64,000 bases of DNA from assembly GCA_003117195.1 (NCBI GenBank), contig BDSI01000036.1, positions 850,071 to 914,070 on the forward strand, in the 5' to 3' direction. This document shows, piece after piece, positions 12,943 through 24,827 of the stretch. Source of the DNA: Eudorina sp. 2006-703-Eu-15 (taxonomy: Eukaryota; Chlorophyta; Chlorophyceae; Chlamydomonadales; Volvocaceae). The notes below the pieces were generated by a model. The model did not search any database. It worked only from the letters and a program-made list of their open reading frames with translations, and had not been told where the DNA came from. The position numbers and the translations under genes are program-made. Position 1 is the stretch's first letter. Each line of letters begins with the position of its first letter.

Positions 12943-13021
12943 GTGTGGGGGGGACGGGTGACACACGCGCGCTAGGCACACAGCCGACACAGGTACCTTA
13001 CGATGTTCGGCGCAATCACCG

Positions 13022-13098
13022 TGCGTTACAGTGGACCCCGCGGGTCACCAACGGGGACAGCCGTAGCCTCCTCACCACATACACTGCAAAAACGACGA
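13022..13098 (-). repeat. Dispersed retroelement 3' end, copy A
   Basis: Read on the minus strand this ends in GGGGTCCACTGTAAC. About 75 bases match the copy at 31,758 on the same strand, including the phrases GCAGTGTATG, GGTGAGGA and GACCCGCGGGGTCC. The element body should extend to higher coordinates; its length is unknown. Confidence 0.65.
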
Positions 13099-14289
13099 AA
13101 CCATGCCGGAGTGGGCCAGAACCGCAGGGAAGGCTGTGGTGGGCGCGCGGTGGTGGATGACGCCCGTGCTTTTTGATGCGTGTACTGTCGGGTACATCAA
13201 CGAAGAATGTGAAGGGTTGTTGCTAGTCGTGATCTTGGCGGTGGTAGTTCCCTGTGCATGCGACGCTGCGCGAAGTGGCCATGCGAGCACATCCTTTGAG
13301 AAGAGACGAGTTTTGCTGGCCGCGGCCCGAACACCGCAGTCCCTTGCCGGGGCTCTTCATAATGGTAATGCTTGCCTGTTGGTGCTGTTTAGGGGATTAG
13401 TGCTGTTTAACTTTTATTCCGCCAAGCCGAAATCCCGGCGGGCGGTCGTAGCTAAGTTTCATTCTGTCATCAAGACCGCAGTCGCCTGCACCGCACCCGC
13501 GCCCAAAGCATGACATCCGGGGGCGTCGCGTAGCGGCTATTGCATCAGTCTTGTGAAGACGTTTGCGTCGAATCGAAGCTGACTGATTTATTTGGGACGC
13601 AACTGTGAATGGGGAACGTCCCAATGTCGGAGCGGAGGCAGGAGAGTGGTATGAGTGTAGTACCGAGTACGACATGTTACCTGTAACATCCATTCATATC
13701 ATGTTACCTGGAGGGGCTGTGTCATTTAACCAGTTGGCACGACGTCCATCATGGTGTGTTTCGGCATTTTTTGGATGGGTCCTGCCGTATAACGCGTGGC
13801 GGTGTTTATGTTGTTTCACCCCAATCCCATGGCTATGGCGATACCTTACTGGTTCCGGCATCCGTATGGCCGGTATCCGTACGCGGATCGAGTAGACAAC
13901 AGAAGCCTTGGCATATTTATCGTCTTTCATTCATGGGTTATGCTAGTTAGCTACATGGTGGAGGCGTTCCCCTGCGAGCCTCTGTCTGGCACCGTTGGTG
14001 GTTTGTCCCGTTGTGGTCCTGCCTGAGCGCCTGTGTGTGTTGGGTATTCATGAGAGGGAGGTGGCCTGGCCTGGCCTGCATGCGGACGGGCGGGCCTGGA
14101 CAAGTGCACGCCGCGTCGTACTCTGTGCCGGGGTATTGGACGTGATCATGTAAGCGGCAGGGCACTAATGCTCGCCTGCTCATGCAGTGCCACGCCCGCT
14201 GGCCGTCGATGTGGCCCTCTCAGAACGACGCACCTGCACGTGGGGCCTGGTTACGCGGTCAGGCGCCCTTTTGGGTGCTGGTGATGGCA

Positions 14290-14368
14290 AGGTGCTGAAC
14301 CAGGCGCATCCACATTGGGCACCGGTGATCCCTTTGGGGTCCGCTGTAACGTTCATTCATTCATTGGG
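14290..14368 (+). repeat. Dispersed retroelement 3' end, copy D with short tail
   Basis: The plus strand reads CCGGTGATCCC...GGGGTCCGCTGTAAC up to 14,350 and then runs directly into GTTCATTCATTCATT. The end sequence matches the reverse complement of copies A and B, which fixes the polarity: TGTAAC is the 3' end and the simple repeat is the tail. Confidence 0.6.
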
Positions 14369-15466
14369 CACCCTCACTGAGAAAACCTGATGCATTGTCC
14401 CGTCGCGTTGCAAGAAGTTGCCCCAATCTGTGGCGGCAGCAACTGCCAACGACATCCAGCAGTGAGCGTGTTCCAGAGCTCAGGCAGCAAGCGGTTGGTA
14501 CAAAGATGGCGTGGCGGCACACTTAAAGGGGTCGGGGATCGAAGGGGGTGGTTGCTAAACAACCAGCCGTTACCGTTTGCTCTTGAGTCTTGACTGGATA
14601 ACCACCCAAGGACTTTTGGGATGGACAGCACGGTCACCAAACGGCCGCTTCCAGCGTGTTGGGTGGTTGGGAAGGATTGGGGCATTTGGTTCCCGCTGTT
14701 GGAGGGGTGCATTTGGCTCAAATCGCCGCGTTTCTAGGTGGGTCCTCTGGTGGTACCCAGGTGGCTTGCCCCGTGCCCCCCCGTGCTTCATTTATTTACC
14801 AGGGCTTGGCCAGGTGCTTAAGGTACTGACGATGCGGACGATGGGGCTGCAAGCTGCTGCCACCGGACGGGGCGAGCGGCAACACTCCCTGCCGCTACGA
14901 ACGCGAGTGCTATGCACATCCCATCGTGTTATCGCCGGGGTCCATTAACTTCAGAAGGCGAGAGAAGGCTGGCCAAGTTAGAACACACGGCCTACTCGGG
15001 TCTGCGCGCACGACTGACCTGCGAGCAGGCATGCCTAACCAGGTCTCTGCACCACTATGCAAACGACTATCGGTTTTCCCCTAAAATTATTCGGCACTGC
15101 CACTTTGCCGTGTAACTCCCTGGTCCCACGGGTCATCAAGGCACCATCTGAGGGTATAAAGGCTTTGCATGCATGCTGTAAATGTTTTTAGTTCTGTGAA
15201 TTTTCAAAGGGAGCCGGTTACTTGACCAGGTTACTTGACCCACCGACTTAAGGAACACGTCCAAGAGTGAACGCCGGCAATCTATGATGATGAACACATG
15301 GACAAAAACTTGGTGCCAAGGTAATTGAAGTCGGCAAAGCTTCAAATGTGAGGCATAAGGCCCTTTCAGGGATCTTGGACGTTGTTTAATACTACGCCTG
15401 AATCCTCAGAATCGCATACCTGACGTCCCTGTGCAGTTGATCATCGGTTCACTTTACGGAGACGCC

Positions 15467-16626
15467 ATGGCCGCCCTTGCTACTCGCGCTTCGGCTCTGC
15501 CGACCCTGGCTCAGCGCCCCCGCGTCTCGCGCCGCGCCGTGATCGTGCGCGCCGAGGCCAGGTGAGGCAATATAGTATTCGCAAATATTACTAACTGGAT
15601 CGTTCTTTTCCTACTGGTTGACACCATTTTTCTACGTGAGGCTTCATCTGGCTGACTTTCGACCCACTTTCCTTGTCGTCATGCAGCAACAAGACCTTCC
15701 CGCGTGACTGGGTCAAGACTGACCCGCTGGTGCCAGTCCTGGGCTTCGCTGGGTGAGAAATCTGTCAGATGTCCCTTGCTTGCGTCCGTCGTCAGGGAAA
15801 TCCGTTTTTGTACACTAGGAGAAGGAATCGTGGAGTTGACCTGCCAGCTATCAGGATTGCGTTCTTGTGTGCATGGTTACAATAGAAGCTTCCCTTGTGG
15901 CCTAGCTACGGTAACGACGAGTTGATGTAGCCCCGTTGAAGTCGGGGATTTTTGTCGAGGTCGGGTAATCCGTGTTTCGCATTCAGATGCGTTTAGATGT
16001 TCAGAGATCAGAATGCGTTGAGTTTTGCTTCGCGTTGGTACCAGGGAGAACGATCGCATGTCGTCCTTTGATGAGGTTGGCGTAGTCATTTTACATACGT
16101 ACGCAACACAAGTTTCCTTGTGTATATACGATCTGCCCCTGTCGTGCCCCGGGCCCCTCCACATTACAGCTGGACCATCCCGTCGAACATTGGCGTGTCG
16201 GGCTTCGGCGGCAACTCCCTGTTCGGCCTGTTCACCCAGTCGATTGGCGAGCAGCTGGCGCACTTCCCGACCGGCCCGGCCCTGGACGACAAGTTCTGGT
16301 AAGGTTTACGTGGGACAGAAAGTTGCACGCACGTGAAACGCAAGGCGTGATCGGTGCATGCGATACGACGCGCTGTTCAACAACGTTTGGCTGGCCAAAA
16401 CACCTATGTATCGGTGCTAGTGAACGGCATACCCCTCGCATTGGTTTTGCTGTTGTAGTAATGCACATAAGGAGGTAGCTCAATACTGGTTGCCCACGAT
16501 GATCGATGGTCTGCTCTCCACCCGCCGTGCCACAGGCTGTACATGATCACCTGGCACCTGGGCCTGTTCCTGACCATCACTCTGGGCCAGATCGGCGTCC
16601 AGGGCCGCAAGCAGGGCTACTGGTAA
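15467..16626 (+). CDS. PSAO: Photosystem I subunit O (PsaO)
   Basis: PsaO is a small thylakoid membrane subunit of photosystem I, implicated in docking of mobile light-harvesting complex II during state transitions. Four exons (15467-15561, 15687-15752, 16170-16298, 16536-16626) total 381 nt and encode 126 aa, with phases 2, 2 and 2 all matching. The first 30 or so residues are a plastid transit peptide (basic, Ala/Arg-rich, ending RRAVIVRAEA). The mature protein has the family motifs FPRDWVKTDPLVP, the first hydrophobic segment followed by NSLFGLFTQSIGEQLAHFP, and a second membrane helix LYMITWHLGLFLTITLGQIG with the C-terminal GRKQGYW. Length and order match plant and algal PsaO. The transcript probably ends after one of the downstream TGTAA sites, for example 17,170. 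It is the most certain gene in the window. Confidence 0.97.
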
Positions 16627-19002
16627 TCGCCCTCTCCACAATCCCACGTGCAATCCTCCGCCCTGACCCCAACCTGCATATTGTCGTAGAGCCGAATGCG
16701 GGGGCTAAGGCGTCAGGGGACGTGGACGTCTGATATGCAGCTCTATGGGGACCCGACAGAGTAACCATGAGCCGTGGCAATGTCTTGTCGGTCTGCATGA
16801 TGCGATAAGGACATCGTGGCTGCTGCTGCAGCTCAGATGACGCGCGGGGAAAGTGGACGTTCGGTGCAGCTCGTTGACTGGATGGACCACCCGGAGGCGT
16901 CCGTTTCAGGACGGGTATAGCATCAGGCAGTGCGCTACGTTTGAACGGATGTGGCAACGACCTGCCCAATTTTGTGTGGTTGACGGATGAGGCCGGAGCC
17001 TTTCTCCGAACCTCGTCCGTCAGGCTGTCGCTGGCCTGAGCAACTGGGTTGGCGGGCATTTTGGAGAAGATGATGAACCAACATCAGAGCTGAGCGTTTG
17101 CGCACATGCCATTTAGATTATGGTAATGGTGCAGCACTCGAGTTCTCGATCTGTACTAACATGGATCTCTGTAAGATACGCGAGAGCCGCTTGACAGGCC
17201 GTCACCCCGTGCATCATCCTCGAAGCACACAGGCATATGTTCTTTGTAAGGGGGAAACGGCGAGGAAAGAAATGCGCTCAGGATTCACCCCAACACGCCA
17301 ACAGCACAGAACGGCGTGATGGACACGAATGGACCAGGAAATGCCGTGGTCAACGGATCCATCTACTAGCCATATAACGTCAGTCAGGTGTATCAGGACA
17401 AATGCAAGATGCACGCCGGGCGGTTCACGTCAGACCCCAAGGCTCCGCCAGTTCCGAGCATGAGCCTCTATTTGCTGTGTTACGGAGGGCACGAGCGCCA
17501 CCAGTGCACGGACGCCATCACTCAGCCTTATCAACGATGGATTGAACCTGTAAGCCAAGAACCGTACTAATGCCACATGAGCACCTTTGGTTCAAGTATC
17601 AGTCACGACCGGTCACGATATGCAGCAGCATTATGTGTCCCACAGGCAATTATTCGGCCGTCCGGACAACAACGGATATCGCGAGTAGGGGCGTGAGTTT
17701 CCACAGCACCTGGTATCAAGCGGCCGCGAGTACGACTGAAAGTACGATGACCACCGATCCACCGTTGCTGTCCCAGTCTGCCCGGCGTACTGACATCGTC
17801 ACCACCATCCGTATACACATTCACCAAGGGGTGGAGACCATAAACGACGCGCTGTACAGGGCCCGAAACGTATCTACAAGCCACATGATATCGTGATGGA
17901 GCGGCCGGCGGTGACGCCACTCCAGCCCTCCGCGCGCCCATCTAGCCGTCCACGCCATCATTTCAGCCGTCCAAGGCCCCATGTATCCACACAGCTCGCG
18001 CTCCTTCACCAATTGGAGAACCTAGTAATCAACACCGTGGCAGCCTGCTGTACGACAGGGCGGCGCCGCACTGCACACACCGCGTGCGCCCCCTCCCTCC
18101 CTCCCCTACGAGGCCATCTCCAGCCTGTTGAGCTGCAGGAAGGACGCAATCCCACACGACATCACCTCTCCGACAGCGTCACTGGAGGTGCAGTATGCGC
18201 CGTGGTGCTCACCACGTGTGATGGTGCATTGCATTACCAGGCATTACCTGTGGAGGTGTATTTGATATTTGTTATTATTGTACGAAATGTAACCGTTACA
18301 AGGTGCACCCGTGTCCACCTTGTATCATTATTATTATTACTACTACTTATGATGTGACAGTGGACCACCCGGTGTATTATGTGTGGAGATGTATGAGGTC
18401 TAACGAAGGCGTGTACAGTTGTCTCCTACCCCAGGTGAGTGATATGCAGCCCGGGCGCTGCGGTCCCGAGCCAGGCCACGTCCTGCAGCGGTATCTTCGA
18501 AAGCCACGATGCGGCGTTGCATACCCGCCCTCCCGCAGTATGTACCTCCGCCGCCCCCTCCTGCCATCACGTCCCCCAAATGACCCCCCACCGCACAACA
18601 AACCCCACCCCGCACCGCACCACTGATCGCACAGCGCTGCACTCCAGCGGCCGCAGTTCGACAACCCAGCGATCGCGGCCCTTGGTGTCCATACCCAGAC
18701 CCTTGCCCTCCCCGCCACATCCGTGCCGTCCTACAAAGCCTCGGCTCCAGGATTCTCACCGTCCTCACGCCAAGCCGACGCCCAGCTAAGCAAAGCTCTC
18801 TCCTCCCCTAAACCGCCGCCCATGCAATGCACGAGCTGCGCCTCTGCGCCATTTCCACCCCAACAAATGTCCATCATCCTCAGCCATCCACACTGCACCC
18901 GCACCCGCACCCGCACCCGTCGGACAGGACACCGTCTCCGGAGTGCGCGTGTGTGCGGCAGCCGTGCCGTCCGGGGCTCTGGGCACCACCACATACACGA
19001 CA
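16627..19002. other. 2.4 kb convergent intergenic region
   Basis: It lies between the 3' ends of PSAO (+)and the EF-hand gene (-). No supported exon. It contains a TAT/ATT-rich simple repeat at about 18,325-18,350 next to the phrase GTAACCGTTACAAGGTG (18,289-18,305), and a TTACA (minus-strand TGTAA) inside that phrase that could be the polyadenylation signal of the minus gene. Confidence 0.45.
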
Positions 19003-20341
19003 TCAGGGCGCTGCGGCGGCCGCACCCCCGGGCGTCGGGAGGGACGCGGGTCGCCGTTGCAGCGGCGACCTCAGCTGCAGCTGCGGCGAGTCGGGTGCTT
19101 CGCCCGACCCGGAGGGCACCCGCTGGGGCGACATCGTCGCGGAGCGTTGGACGGGCCCCGACGGCGACCGCGAAGGTGAGTGTCGCATGGATCGAGCCGG
19201 GGACCTGGAGGCCGACCTGGAGGCCGCCGCCGCGGCCTTGGACAGCGCCCTCTGCAACGGGCAACCACCAACGGGCGGGCGCGTTGGGTGCGGTGGCAGG
19301 GCACAGGCGCGGATGGTCCATCCGAGACCCAGAGTACGCATCCACAAATGCCATTGGCCCAACAACAGTACGGGCACTGACGTGGGTGCGCCACATGCCG
19401 TACATACTATGTTGCCGCAGCAGTACGATGTACGAAAGAATCGTCAGCAGGTTGCAGTGGCCTCCCTGGCGGGCCTCACCGGCCCGAATAGCCGAAGGAA
19501 GCCGCACCGCTAATCAGGTACCGTAACCACACACTGCATGGAGGGTTCCTCGCTCAACACAATACTTCGTTAATACCGTACCTATCAACACACTTTTGGA
19601 CTGTCACCCGTGTCCAGGGCAGCCAACTCCTTCGAACTAGTTCGAACTAGGCCGCTCACATCCCCTCCCCTGTCGATGTGTCAAAGCTCCAAACCCACCT
19701 GCATCCGCAGCAAGCCCTCCAGCTCGGGAGGCGGCGCCGTCCGCCGGTTCCGCAGCGCCTCCGCCGCCGCCCTCGGGTTTGCTCCATGCGGCGGCCGCAG
19801 CACGTACTGCATGGGGCTGCCGGGGGCGCCGCTGCCCGGCCCGCCGCCGCCGGCGCCGCCGCCGCCGGGTGCTCCGGGCGGCACCAAGAAACCCGCGGCG
19901 GCGCTCCCTCGGAGCAGCGCCGCCGCGCCCAGGCCCCGGGGATGCGTCCCGGCGCCGCGACCGAGCCTGCCGGTGCTGCCAGGTGACCAGGGCTCGTCGC
20001 CGGCGGCGCCACGCCGCCGCGGCGACAGGGCGCCGCTGGCGACGCTGGACGGCCCCGAGCGACCAAGGGAGGCCGTCAGGGCGACGCTGCTGGCGGCGGC
20101 GGCGGTGGCGCCGCCGCCGCCGACACCGCGGCCCCCGCCGCCGCCGACGCTGGCGCCCGGAGTCCCGGACTGTAGACTCGGGAGGTGCCAGGCCACCGAA
20201 GCGGTGCCCTCGGGGTGCAACGAGGAGTGCTGCTGCGGCTGCTGTCGATGGGAGGAGGGTGAGGGTAGCGACGGACGGACAGCGGGTCCGACGGAGGGCG
20301 CTATGGGGCTGTCATGTGCAGTCGCTGACTCCGGCGCTGCA

Positions 20342-20373
<32 letters not shown>

Positions 20374-23300
20374 TGCCGCCGCTGGCGGCGGCGCTGACGT
20401 CGCCTGCGGCCCTGGCATTGACGGCGCCCGGCACAGATCAATGTCCCGGGCGGCGTCGGCGGCAGCGGCGGCGGCGGCCGCCGCCGCCGTAGCGGCCGAC
20501 AGCGCCGCAACGCCGGCGCCGGGCACACCCTTGACGGCCCGGCTGGTGCGGCGCATCAGGAGGGCCGCGGCCTTGGCCTGGTACGTGGGTAGCAACCGTT
20601 TGATGCGGGGGGCAGGGGTAGAGGGATTACCTTTTTAGGTGGCAGGTCCGACCTCGAGGGGAGGGATACCGTATCAGGAAAGTGACATCACGCTGTCAGG
20701 TGGACCATCCCCGGCAGCTCCACCTCACTTCACTACCGAAGAAGCCAGTCATGATGGGTGTGATGCCGGGCATTCAGATGGTGGCAGCAATTCGGTTGGG
20801 ACCTATGTGCCAGCGGCTTCTGACGTCGGCTATCCCCTCGCAGCGACGGACGAAGGGGCCGAAGGATAGGCTGCGTCAAGACGCCGCTGCCCCACGGGTC
20901 GCTGCGGGGTCTGTCGTCCCTGGTAGGCTTTACGTTATCTGACCCACGGGACCAAACATCGACCCGTGGGTCAAAGGCTCTCCCATGCAAACCCTCAACC
21001 ACAGACGCATCGTCGTCGCCGCCGCCGCCGCCGTCACAGCAACGCATCGCACCTGCCAGTAGTCAGGATTCTCCGTGGCCGGGTCGATGTCGTACATACT
21101 CCAACGTTTGTACCGAGAAAAACCCGCGCCGTACATAGTACGGTAAGCCCCGGTCGCGGCGGCGGCGGCTTTGGTGGCGGCGGCGGCGCTCGCAGTCAGC
21201 GGGTCCGATGCCGAGGCCGACGTCGATGACGTCGACGTCGACACCGACGACGTCGACAGCTCGATGCCCAGGGGCAGACCCGCCGGGTCCGTCGAAGCCA
21301 TGGGTCGAAAAGGCACGGAGGTGTGGACGGCGGCGGCGGCGGCAGCGCCGCCGCCGCCGCCGCCAACGCTGCCGCCTCCGATCCCGCGGCCGCCACCCCG
21401 GCGAGGCGACATGGAGCCGGCGGCCGCAGCAGCAGCTGCCGCGGCCTCCCGCGGTCCAACGAAACCCATGCGCTGTACAGCAAGGGCATCGAATCCGTAC
21501 GTCGCGTACGGCAGCCAGGGTACGAGCTTCAGCGTTACGGCGCAAGTCGACTAGTTCGCTAACCAATGGATCCCCAATGCAGTGCAAGGGCGCACATAAC
21601 CGTAGCTGGCAGCGGGGTAGGTACATCCCCAACAGGCAACGGCAACGGTAAAAGGTAACGACAACGTTAACGAAAACGTGTTCAGGTGAATGTCATTTTA
21701 GAAGGGCCCTGCCTCACCTGCAACAGGTACTCCGGCGCGCTGTGCCGTACATCCAGAAGCGCCCGTTGGAATGCCCGTGTGGTGGGCCGTTTGATGGGCG
21801 GAAGCGGCGAGATGACCGGCAGCAGGAACCGCGCCGGCGAGGGGGGCGCCTCCGCCGCCGCGACGGCGGCGGCGGCCGCGGCGCCCGTCGCGAACGCAGA
21901 CGGCGACTCGTCGCCATCGTCGCCCCCGCCGCCTTCGCCCTCACCTTCTAATCCGCTGATGTTGGATTCCTCCAACGGCAGCAGCACCTGCGGAGTCGCC
22001 ACGACCCGGGTATCGCGCACGCTTCGACGCACATCGGGCCTCGGAAACAATACGGGGTCCGAGGCGCAACACCTACAGCTAACGTTTCTGCTGCAGCTTG
22101 CTGCTGACACAGCTAGCGCCACCTCTTGACAGGCATTGTGTTCGTCCTCTCGGGCAGGGCAGGAGTGCGTGGTGACCTGGGTCCACCACTTGGGGTCAGT
22201 GTTGAACTTGACGCGGTGCGGCGTGTTGTGTTTCGCCACCCTCTAAGAACGGCCATGCACCACCACCCACAGAATCAAGAAAGAGCTCTCAATCTGTCAA
22301 TCCTTCCCGTGTCTGGACCTGGTAAGTTTCTCCGTGTTGCGTCAATCGGAGCGGCCCCCGCGCCCCGAAACCCTGTCGAACCGCAGCCGGCCACGCCACG
22401 GCCCTGGGGGGAGCCATGTGGCCGCCCCTGCCGTACCTCCGTGAGCTGGAAGAGCAGCGACGGGTCGACGCCCTCGGGGCCGGCCCCCGACGCCGCGGGG
22501 CCGCCCACCGCGGGGCCGCCGGGGATCACCACCAGGTTGTCTCCGGAGGCGCGCTGGCTCAGACACGCGCCCTGCATCGGAGGTTGGGTGGGTTCGCAGG
22601 CAGGCAGGCAAAGCAGGCGCACGTGCGTGCGTGTATATATATATATAGGCGATTATATGCGTGCGGCAGTGCCCGACAGGTGCCTGTACGCGGACATGCG
22701 TGGTTGGGTGGGTGCTGGGTGGGTACAGTTAACAGCGAGGAGACCCGGGTGCGTGTGGATGTGGGATTGTGGATGTGGGATTGTGGATGTGGGATTGTGG
22801 ATGTGGGATTGTGGATGTGGGATTGTGGATGTGGGATTGTGGATGTGGGATTGTGGATGTGGGATTGTGGATGTGGGATTGTGGATGTGGGATTGTGGAT
22901 GTGGGATTGTGGATGTGGGATTGTGGATGTGGGATTGTGGATGTGGGATTGTGGAACGCAGGCGGCGGGGGGTCCACGAATGTCCACGTCCTGGTGGACG
23001 GGGCGCTCCACGACCCTTGGGGGAAGGGTCCAGGGGTGTCAGCGTGCCATCACCCCTCTTTGCACCCCGGACCTCACCTGCAGCATGGAAACCTCGGGGG
23101 AATAGCGCGGGTAGTACGACACCCCGCTGACCCTCTCGCCGAAACCCGCCGTGACCGCGTCCATGTCGCTGTCGCCCTCCAGGCCGCCGCCGCCGCCCCG
23201 CATCCCACCAGCCGCGGCCGCGGCGGCGGCGGCGCCGCCGCCCCCGGGCGCGGGCGCAGCCGGGTCGGGAGACATACGGCCCAAGTCACTTCGACGCGCG

Positions 23301-24755
23301 CCCGGCGGCCGCGGCAGCGGTGCCGTGCTGTCCCCGCCCCTACCGCCCAGCAGCGAGTCAACTTCGTCGTCGTCGTCATCAAGCCGTGGCGGCTGGGAGG
23401 CGCCCGCAGCAGCCGCAGCAGCCGTTGAGGGCTGTGGGCTGATGAGCCCCTCGGTCGTGGCCCGCCGCTGCGCCTGCCTGTACTGCTGGAACAGCTGCTG
23501 CAACCGTACACGCCCGCCACGGCGCGGGGCGCCGTTGGCGTCGTTGTCACCGGGGGCGCCGTCAGCCGGCAGGGCTGAGGGCGGAGCGGACGGAGCAGCG
23601 CATGTCGGTGGCGGGGCCGGCGGGGGTTGGCACGTTGGGAGTGGCGGGGAGTTGGAAGTGGCGCAATTGGGGTTGGCGGTGGCAACAGCCCAGACACACC
23701 ACACCAGCCCGGGGTTGAACGGCGGAGTCGTGTTGCACGATGTGGGTTGCACGACGTGGGTTACACGATGTGGGTTGCACGATGTGGGTTGCACGATGTG
23801 GGTTGCACGATGTGGGTTGCACGACGTGGGTTACACGATGTGGGTTACACGATGTGGGTTACACGATGTGGGTTGCACGATGTGGGTTGCACGATGTGGG
23901 TTGCACGACGTGGGTTGCACGATACAGAACATGTCAGGGCGCTAGTCCGGGCAGGTCGGGATCGGAGAGGCGCACAAGCAACAGGTGCGGATCTGCGGAA
24001 GGGGTATGATAGTCGCTGAGTCGCAACCCGGGTGAGGCGAAGCCACCAAACCAGTCGGAGCCCTCGCCAGCGCCAGCGGAGCCCATCCCGCCATCCCGCC
24101 ATCAGCACAGGCCTCCCCACCAACAGACCGACTTACGAATGGCCTGCAGCCCGGCCGCCACCTGGTCAGACAGCCTGCGGATCAGAGGGGCCGTGGCGGC
24201 GAGGTAGGGACAGAGCGGGTCGGGGGTGGTGGTGGTGCTGGTTGCTTTTGCGCCCTCAGAGCTGTACTGGCCCCCTGAGAAGGAGACGCCGGCGAGAGCC
24301 CCTAGGAGGGCGATTCAAAAGTTGTACGACATCTGGACGGTCCCGCATGATCACAATAGCTTGCGGTATGCGGACGGCGAAGGCGGTGGAGGAGGGAGCG
24401 TAATCCACCCAGGGCCAGTGATGTGGGGGGGCAGGCTCGTTCGTTCGGACATGGAAAGGAACGGAAGGCACGAAAAGAAACAAACACACGGGCGGCGGCG
24501 GGCACCTAGAGCTCGCCGGCCCGAGCACTGACAACGCCAACGAAGGGTGAGACTCCAGGGACGCGACACGCGTTCCTGTACGGCAGCTCCCGGGCAGCTC
24601 CGGAACCACATGGAACCTTCTGCGTAATCGTTTTGGAATTTCCTGTCCAAATGGACGCACGCACCCAATCTCAGCGGCCAGGGCGCCGCGGTTGTAAAGC
24701 AGCTCCACGTAGCGGTTGCGCGCCTTGCCGCCCTGCGGCCGCCGGGGCGCACCGA

Positions 24756-24827
<72 letters not shown>

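Larger units (their letters stand above)
12363..15466. other. 3.1 kb intergenic region with retroelement ends
   Basis: No supported gene. It contains a short (AC)n run at about 12,925-12,942, a minus-oriented retroelement 3' end at about 13,025 and a plus-oriented one ending at 14,350. The last 300 bases are AT-richer and probably hold the PSAO promoter. Confidence 0.5.

Noticed and set aside
19610..20638. 342-codon plus-strand frame
   Set aside because: It is the reverse of the minus-strand EF-hand gene exon 20577-19699, whose splice sites and phase fit the rest of the gene.
22754..23922. CRISPR-like regular repeats
   Set aside because: The units are short (14-15 bp), contiguous and have no unique spacers; the host is eukaryotic.
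22559..24009. Open frames on both strands with repeated GIVDVGLWMWD or CGLHDVG-type peptides
   Set aside because: They come from the 14-bp and 15-bp minisatellites in introns of the EF-hand gene.
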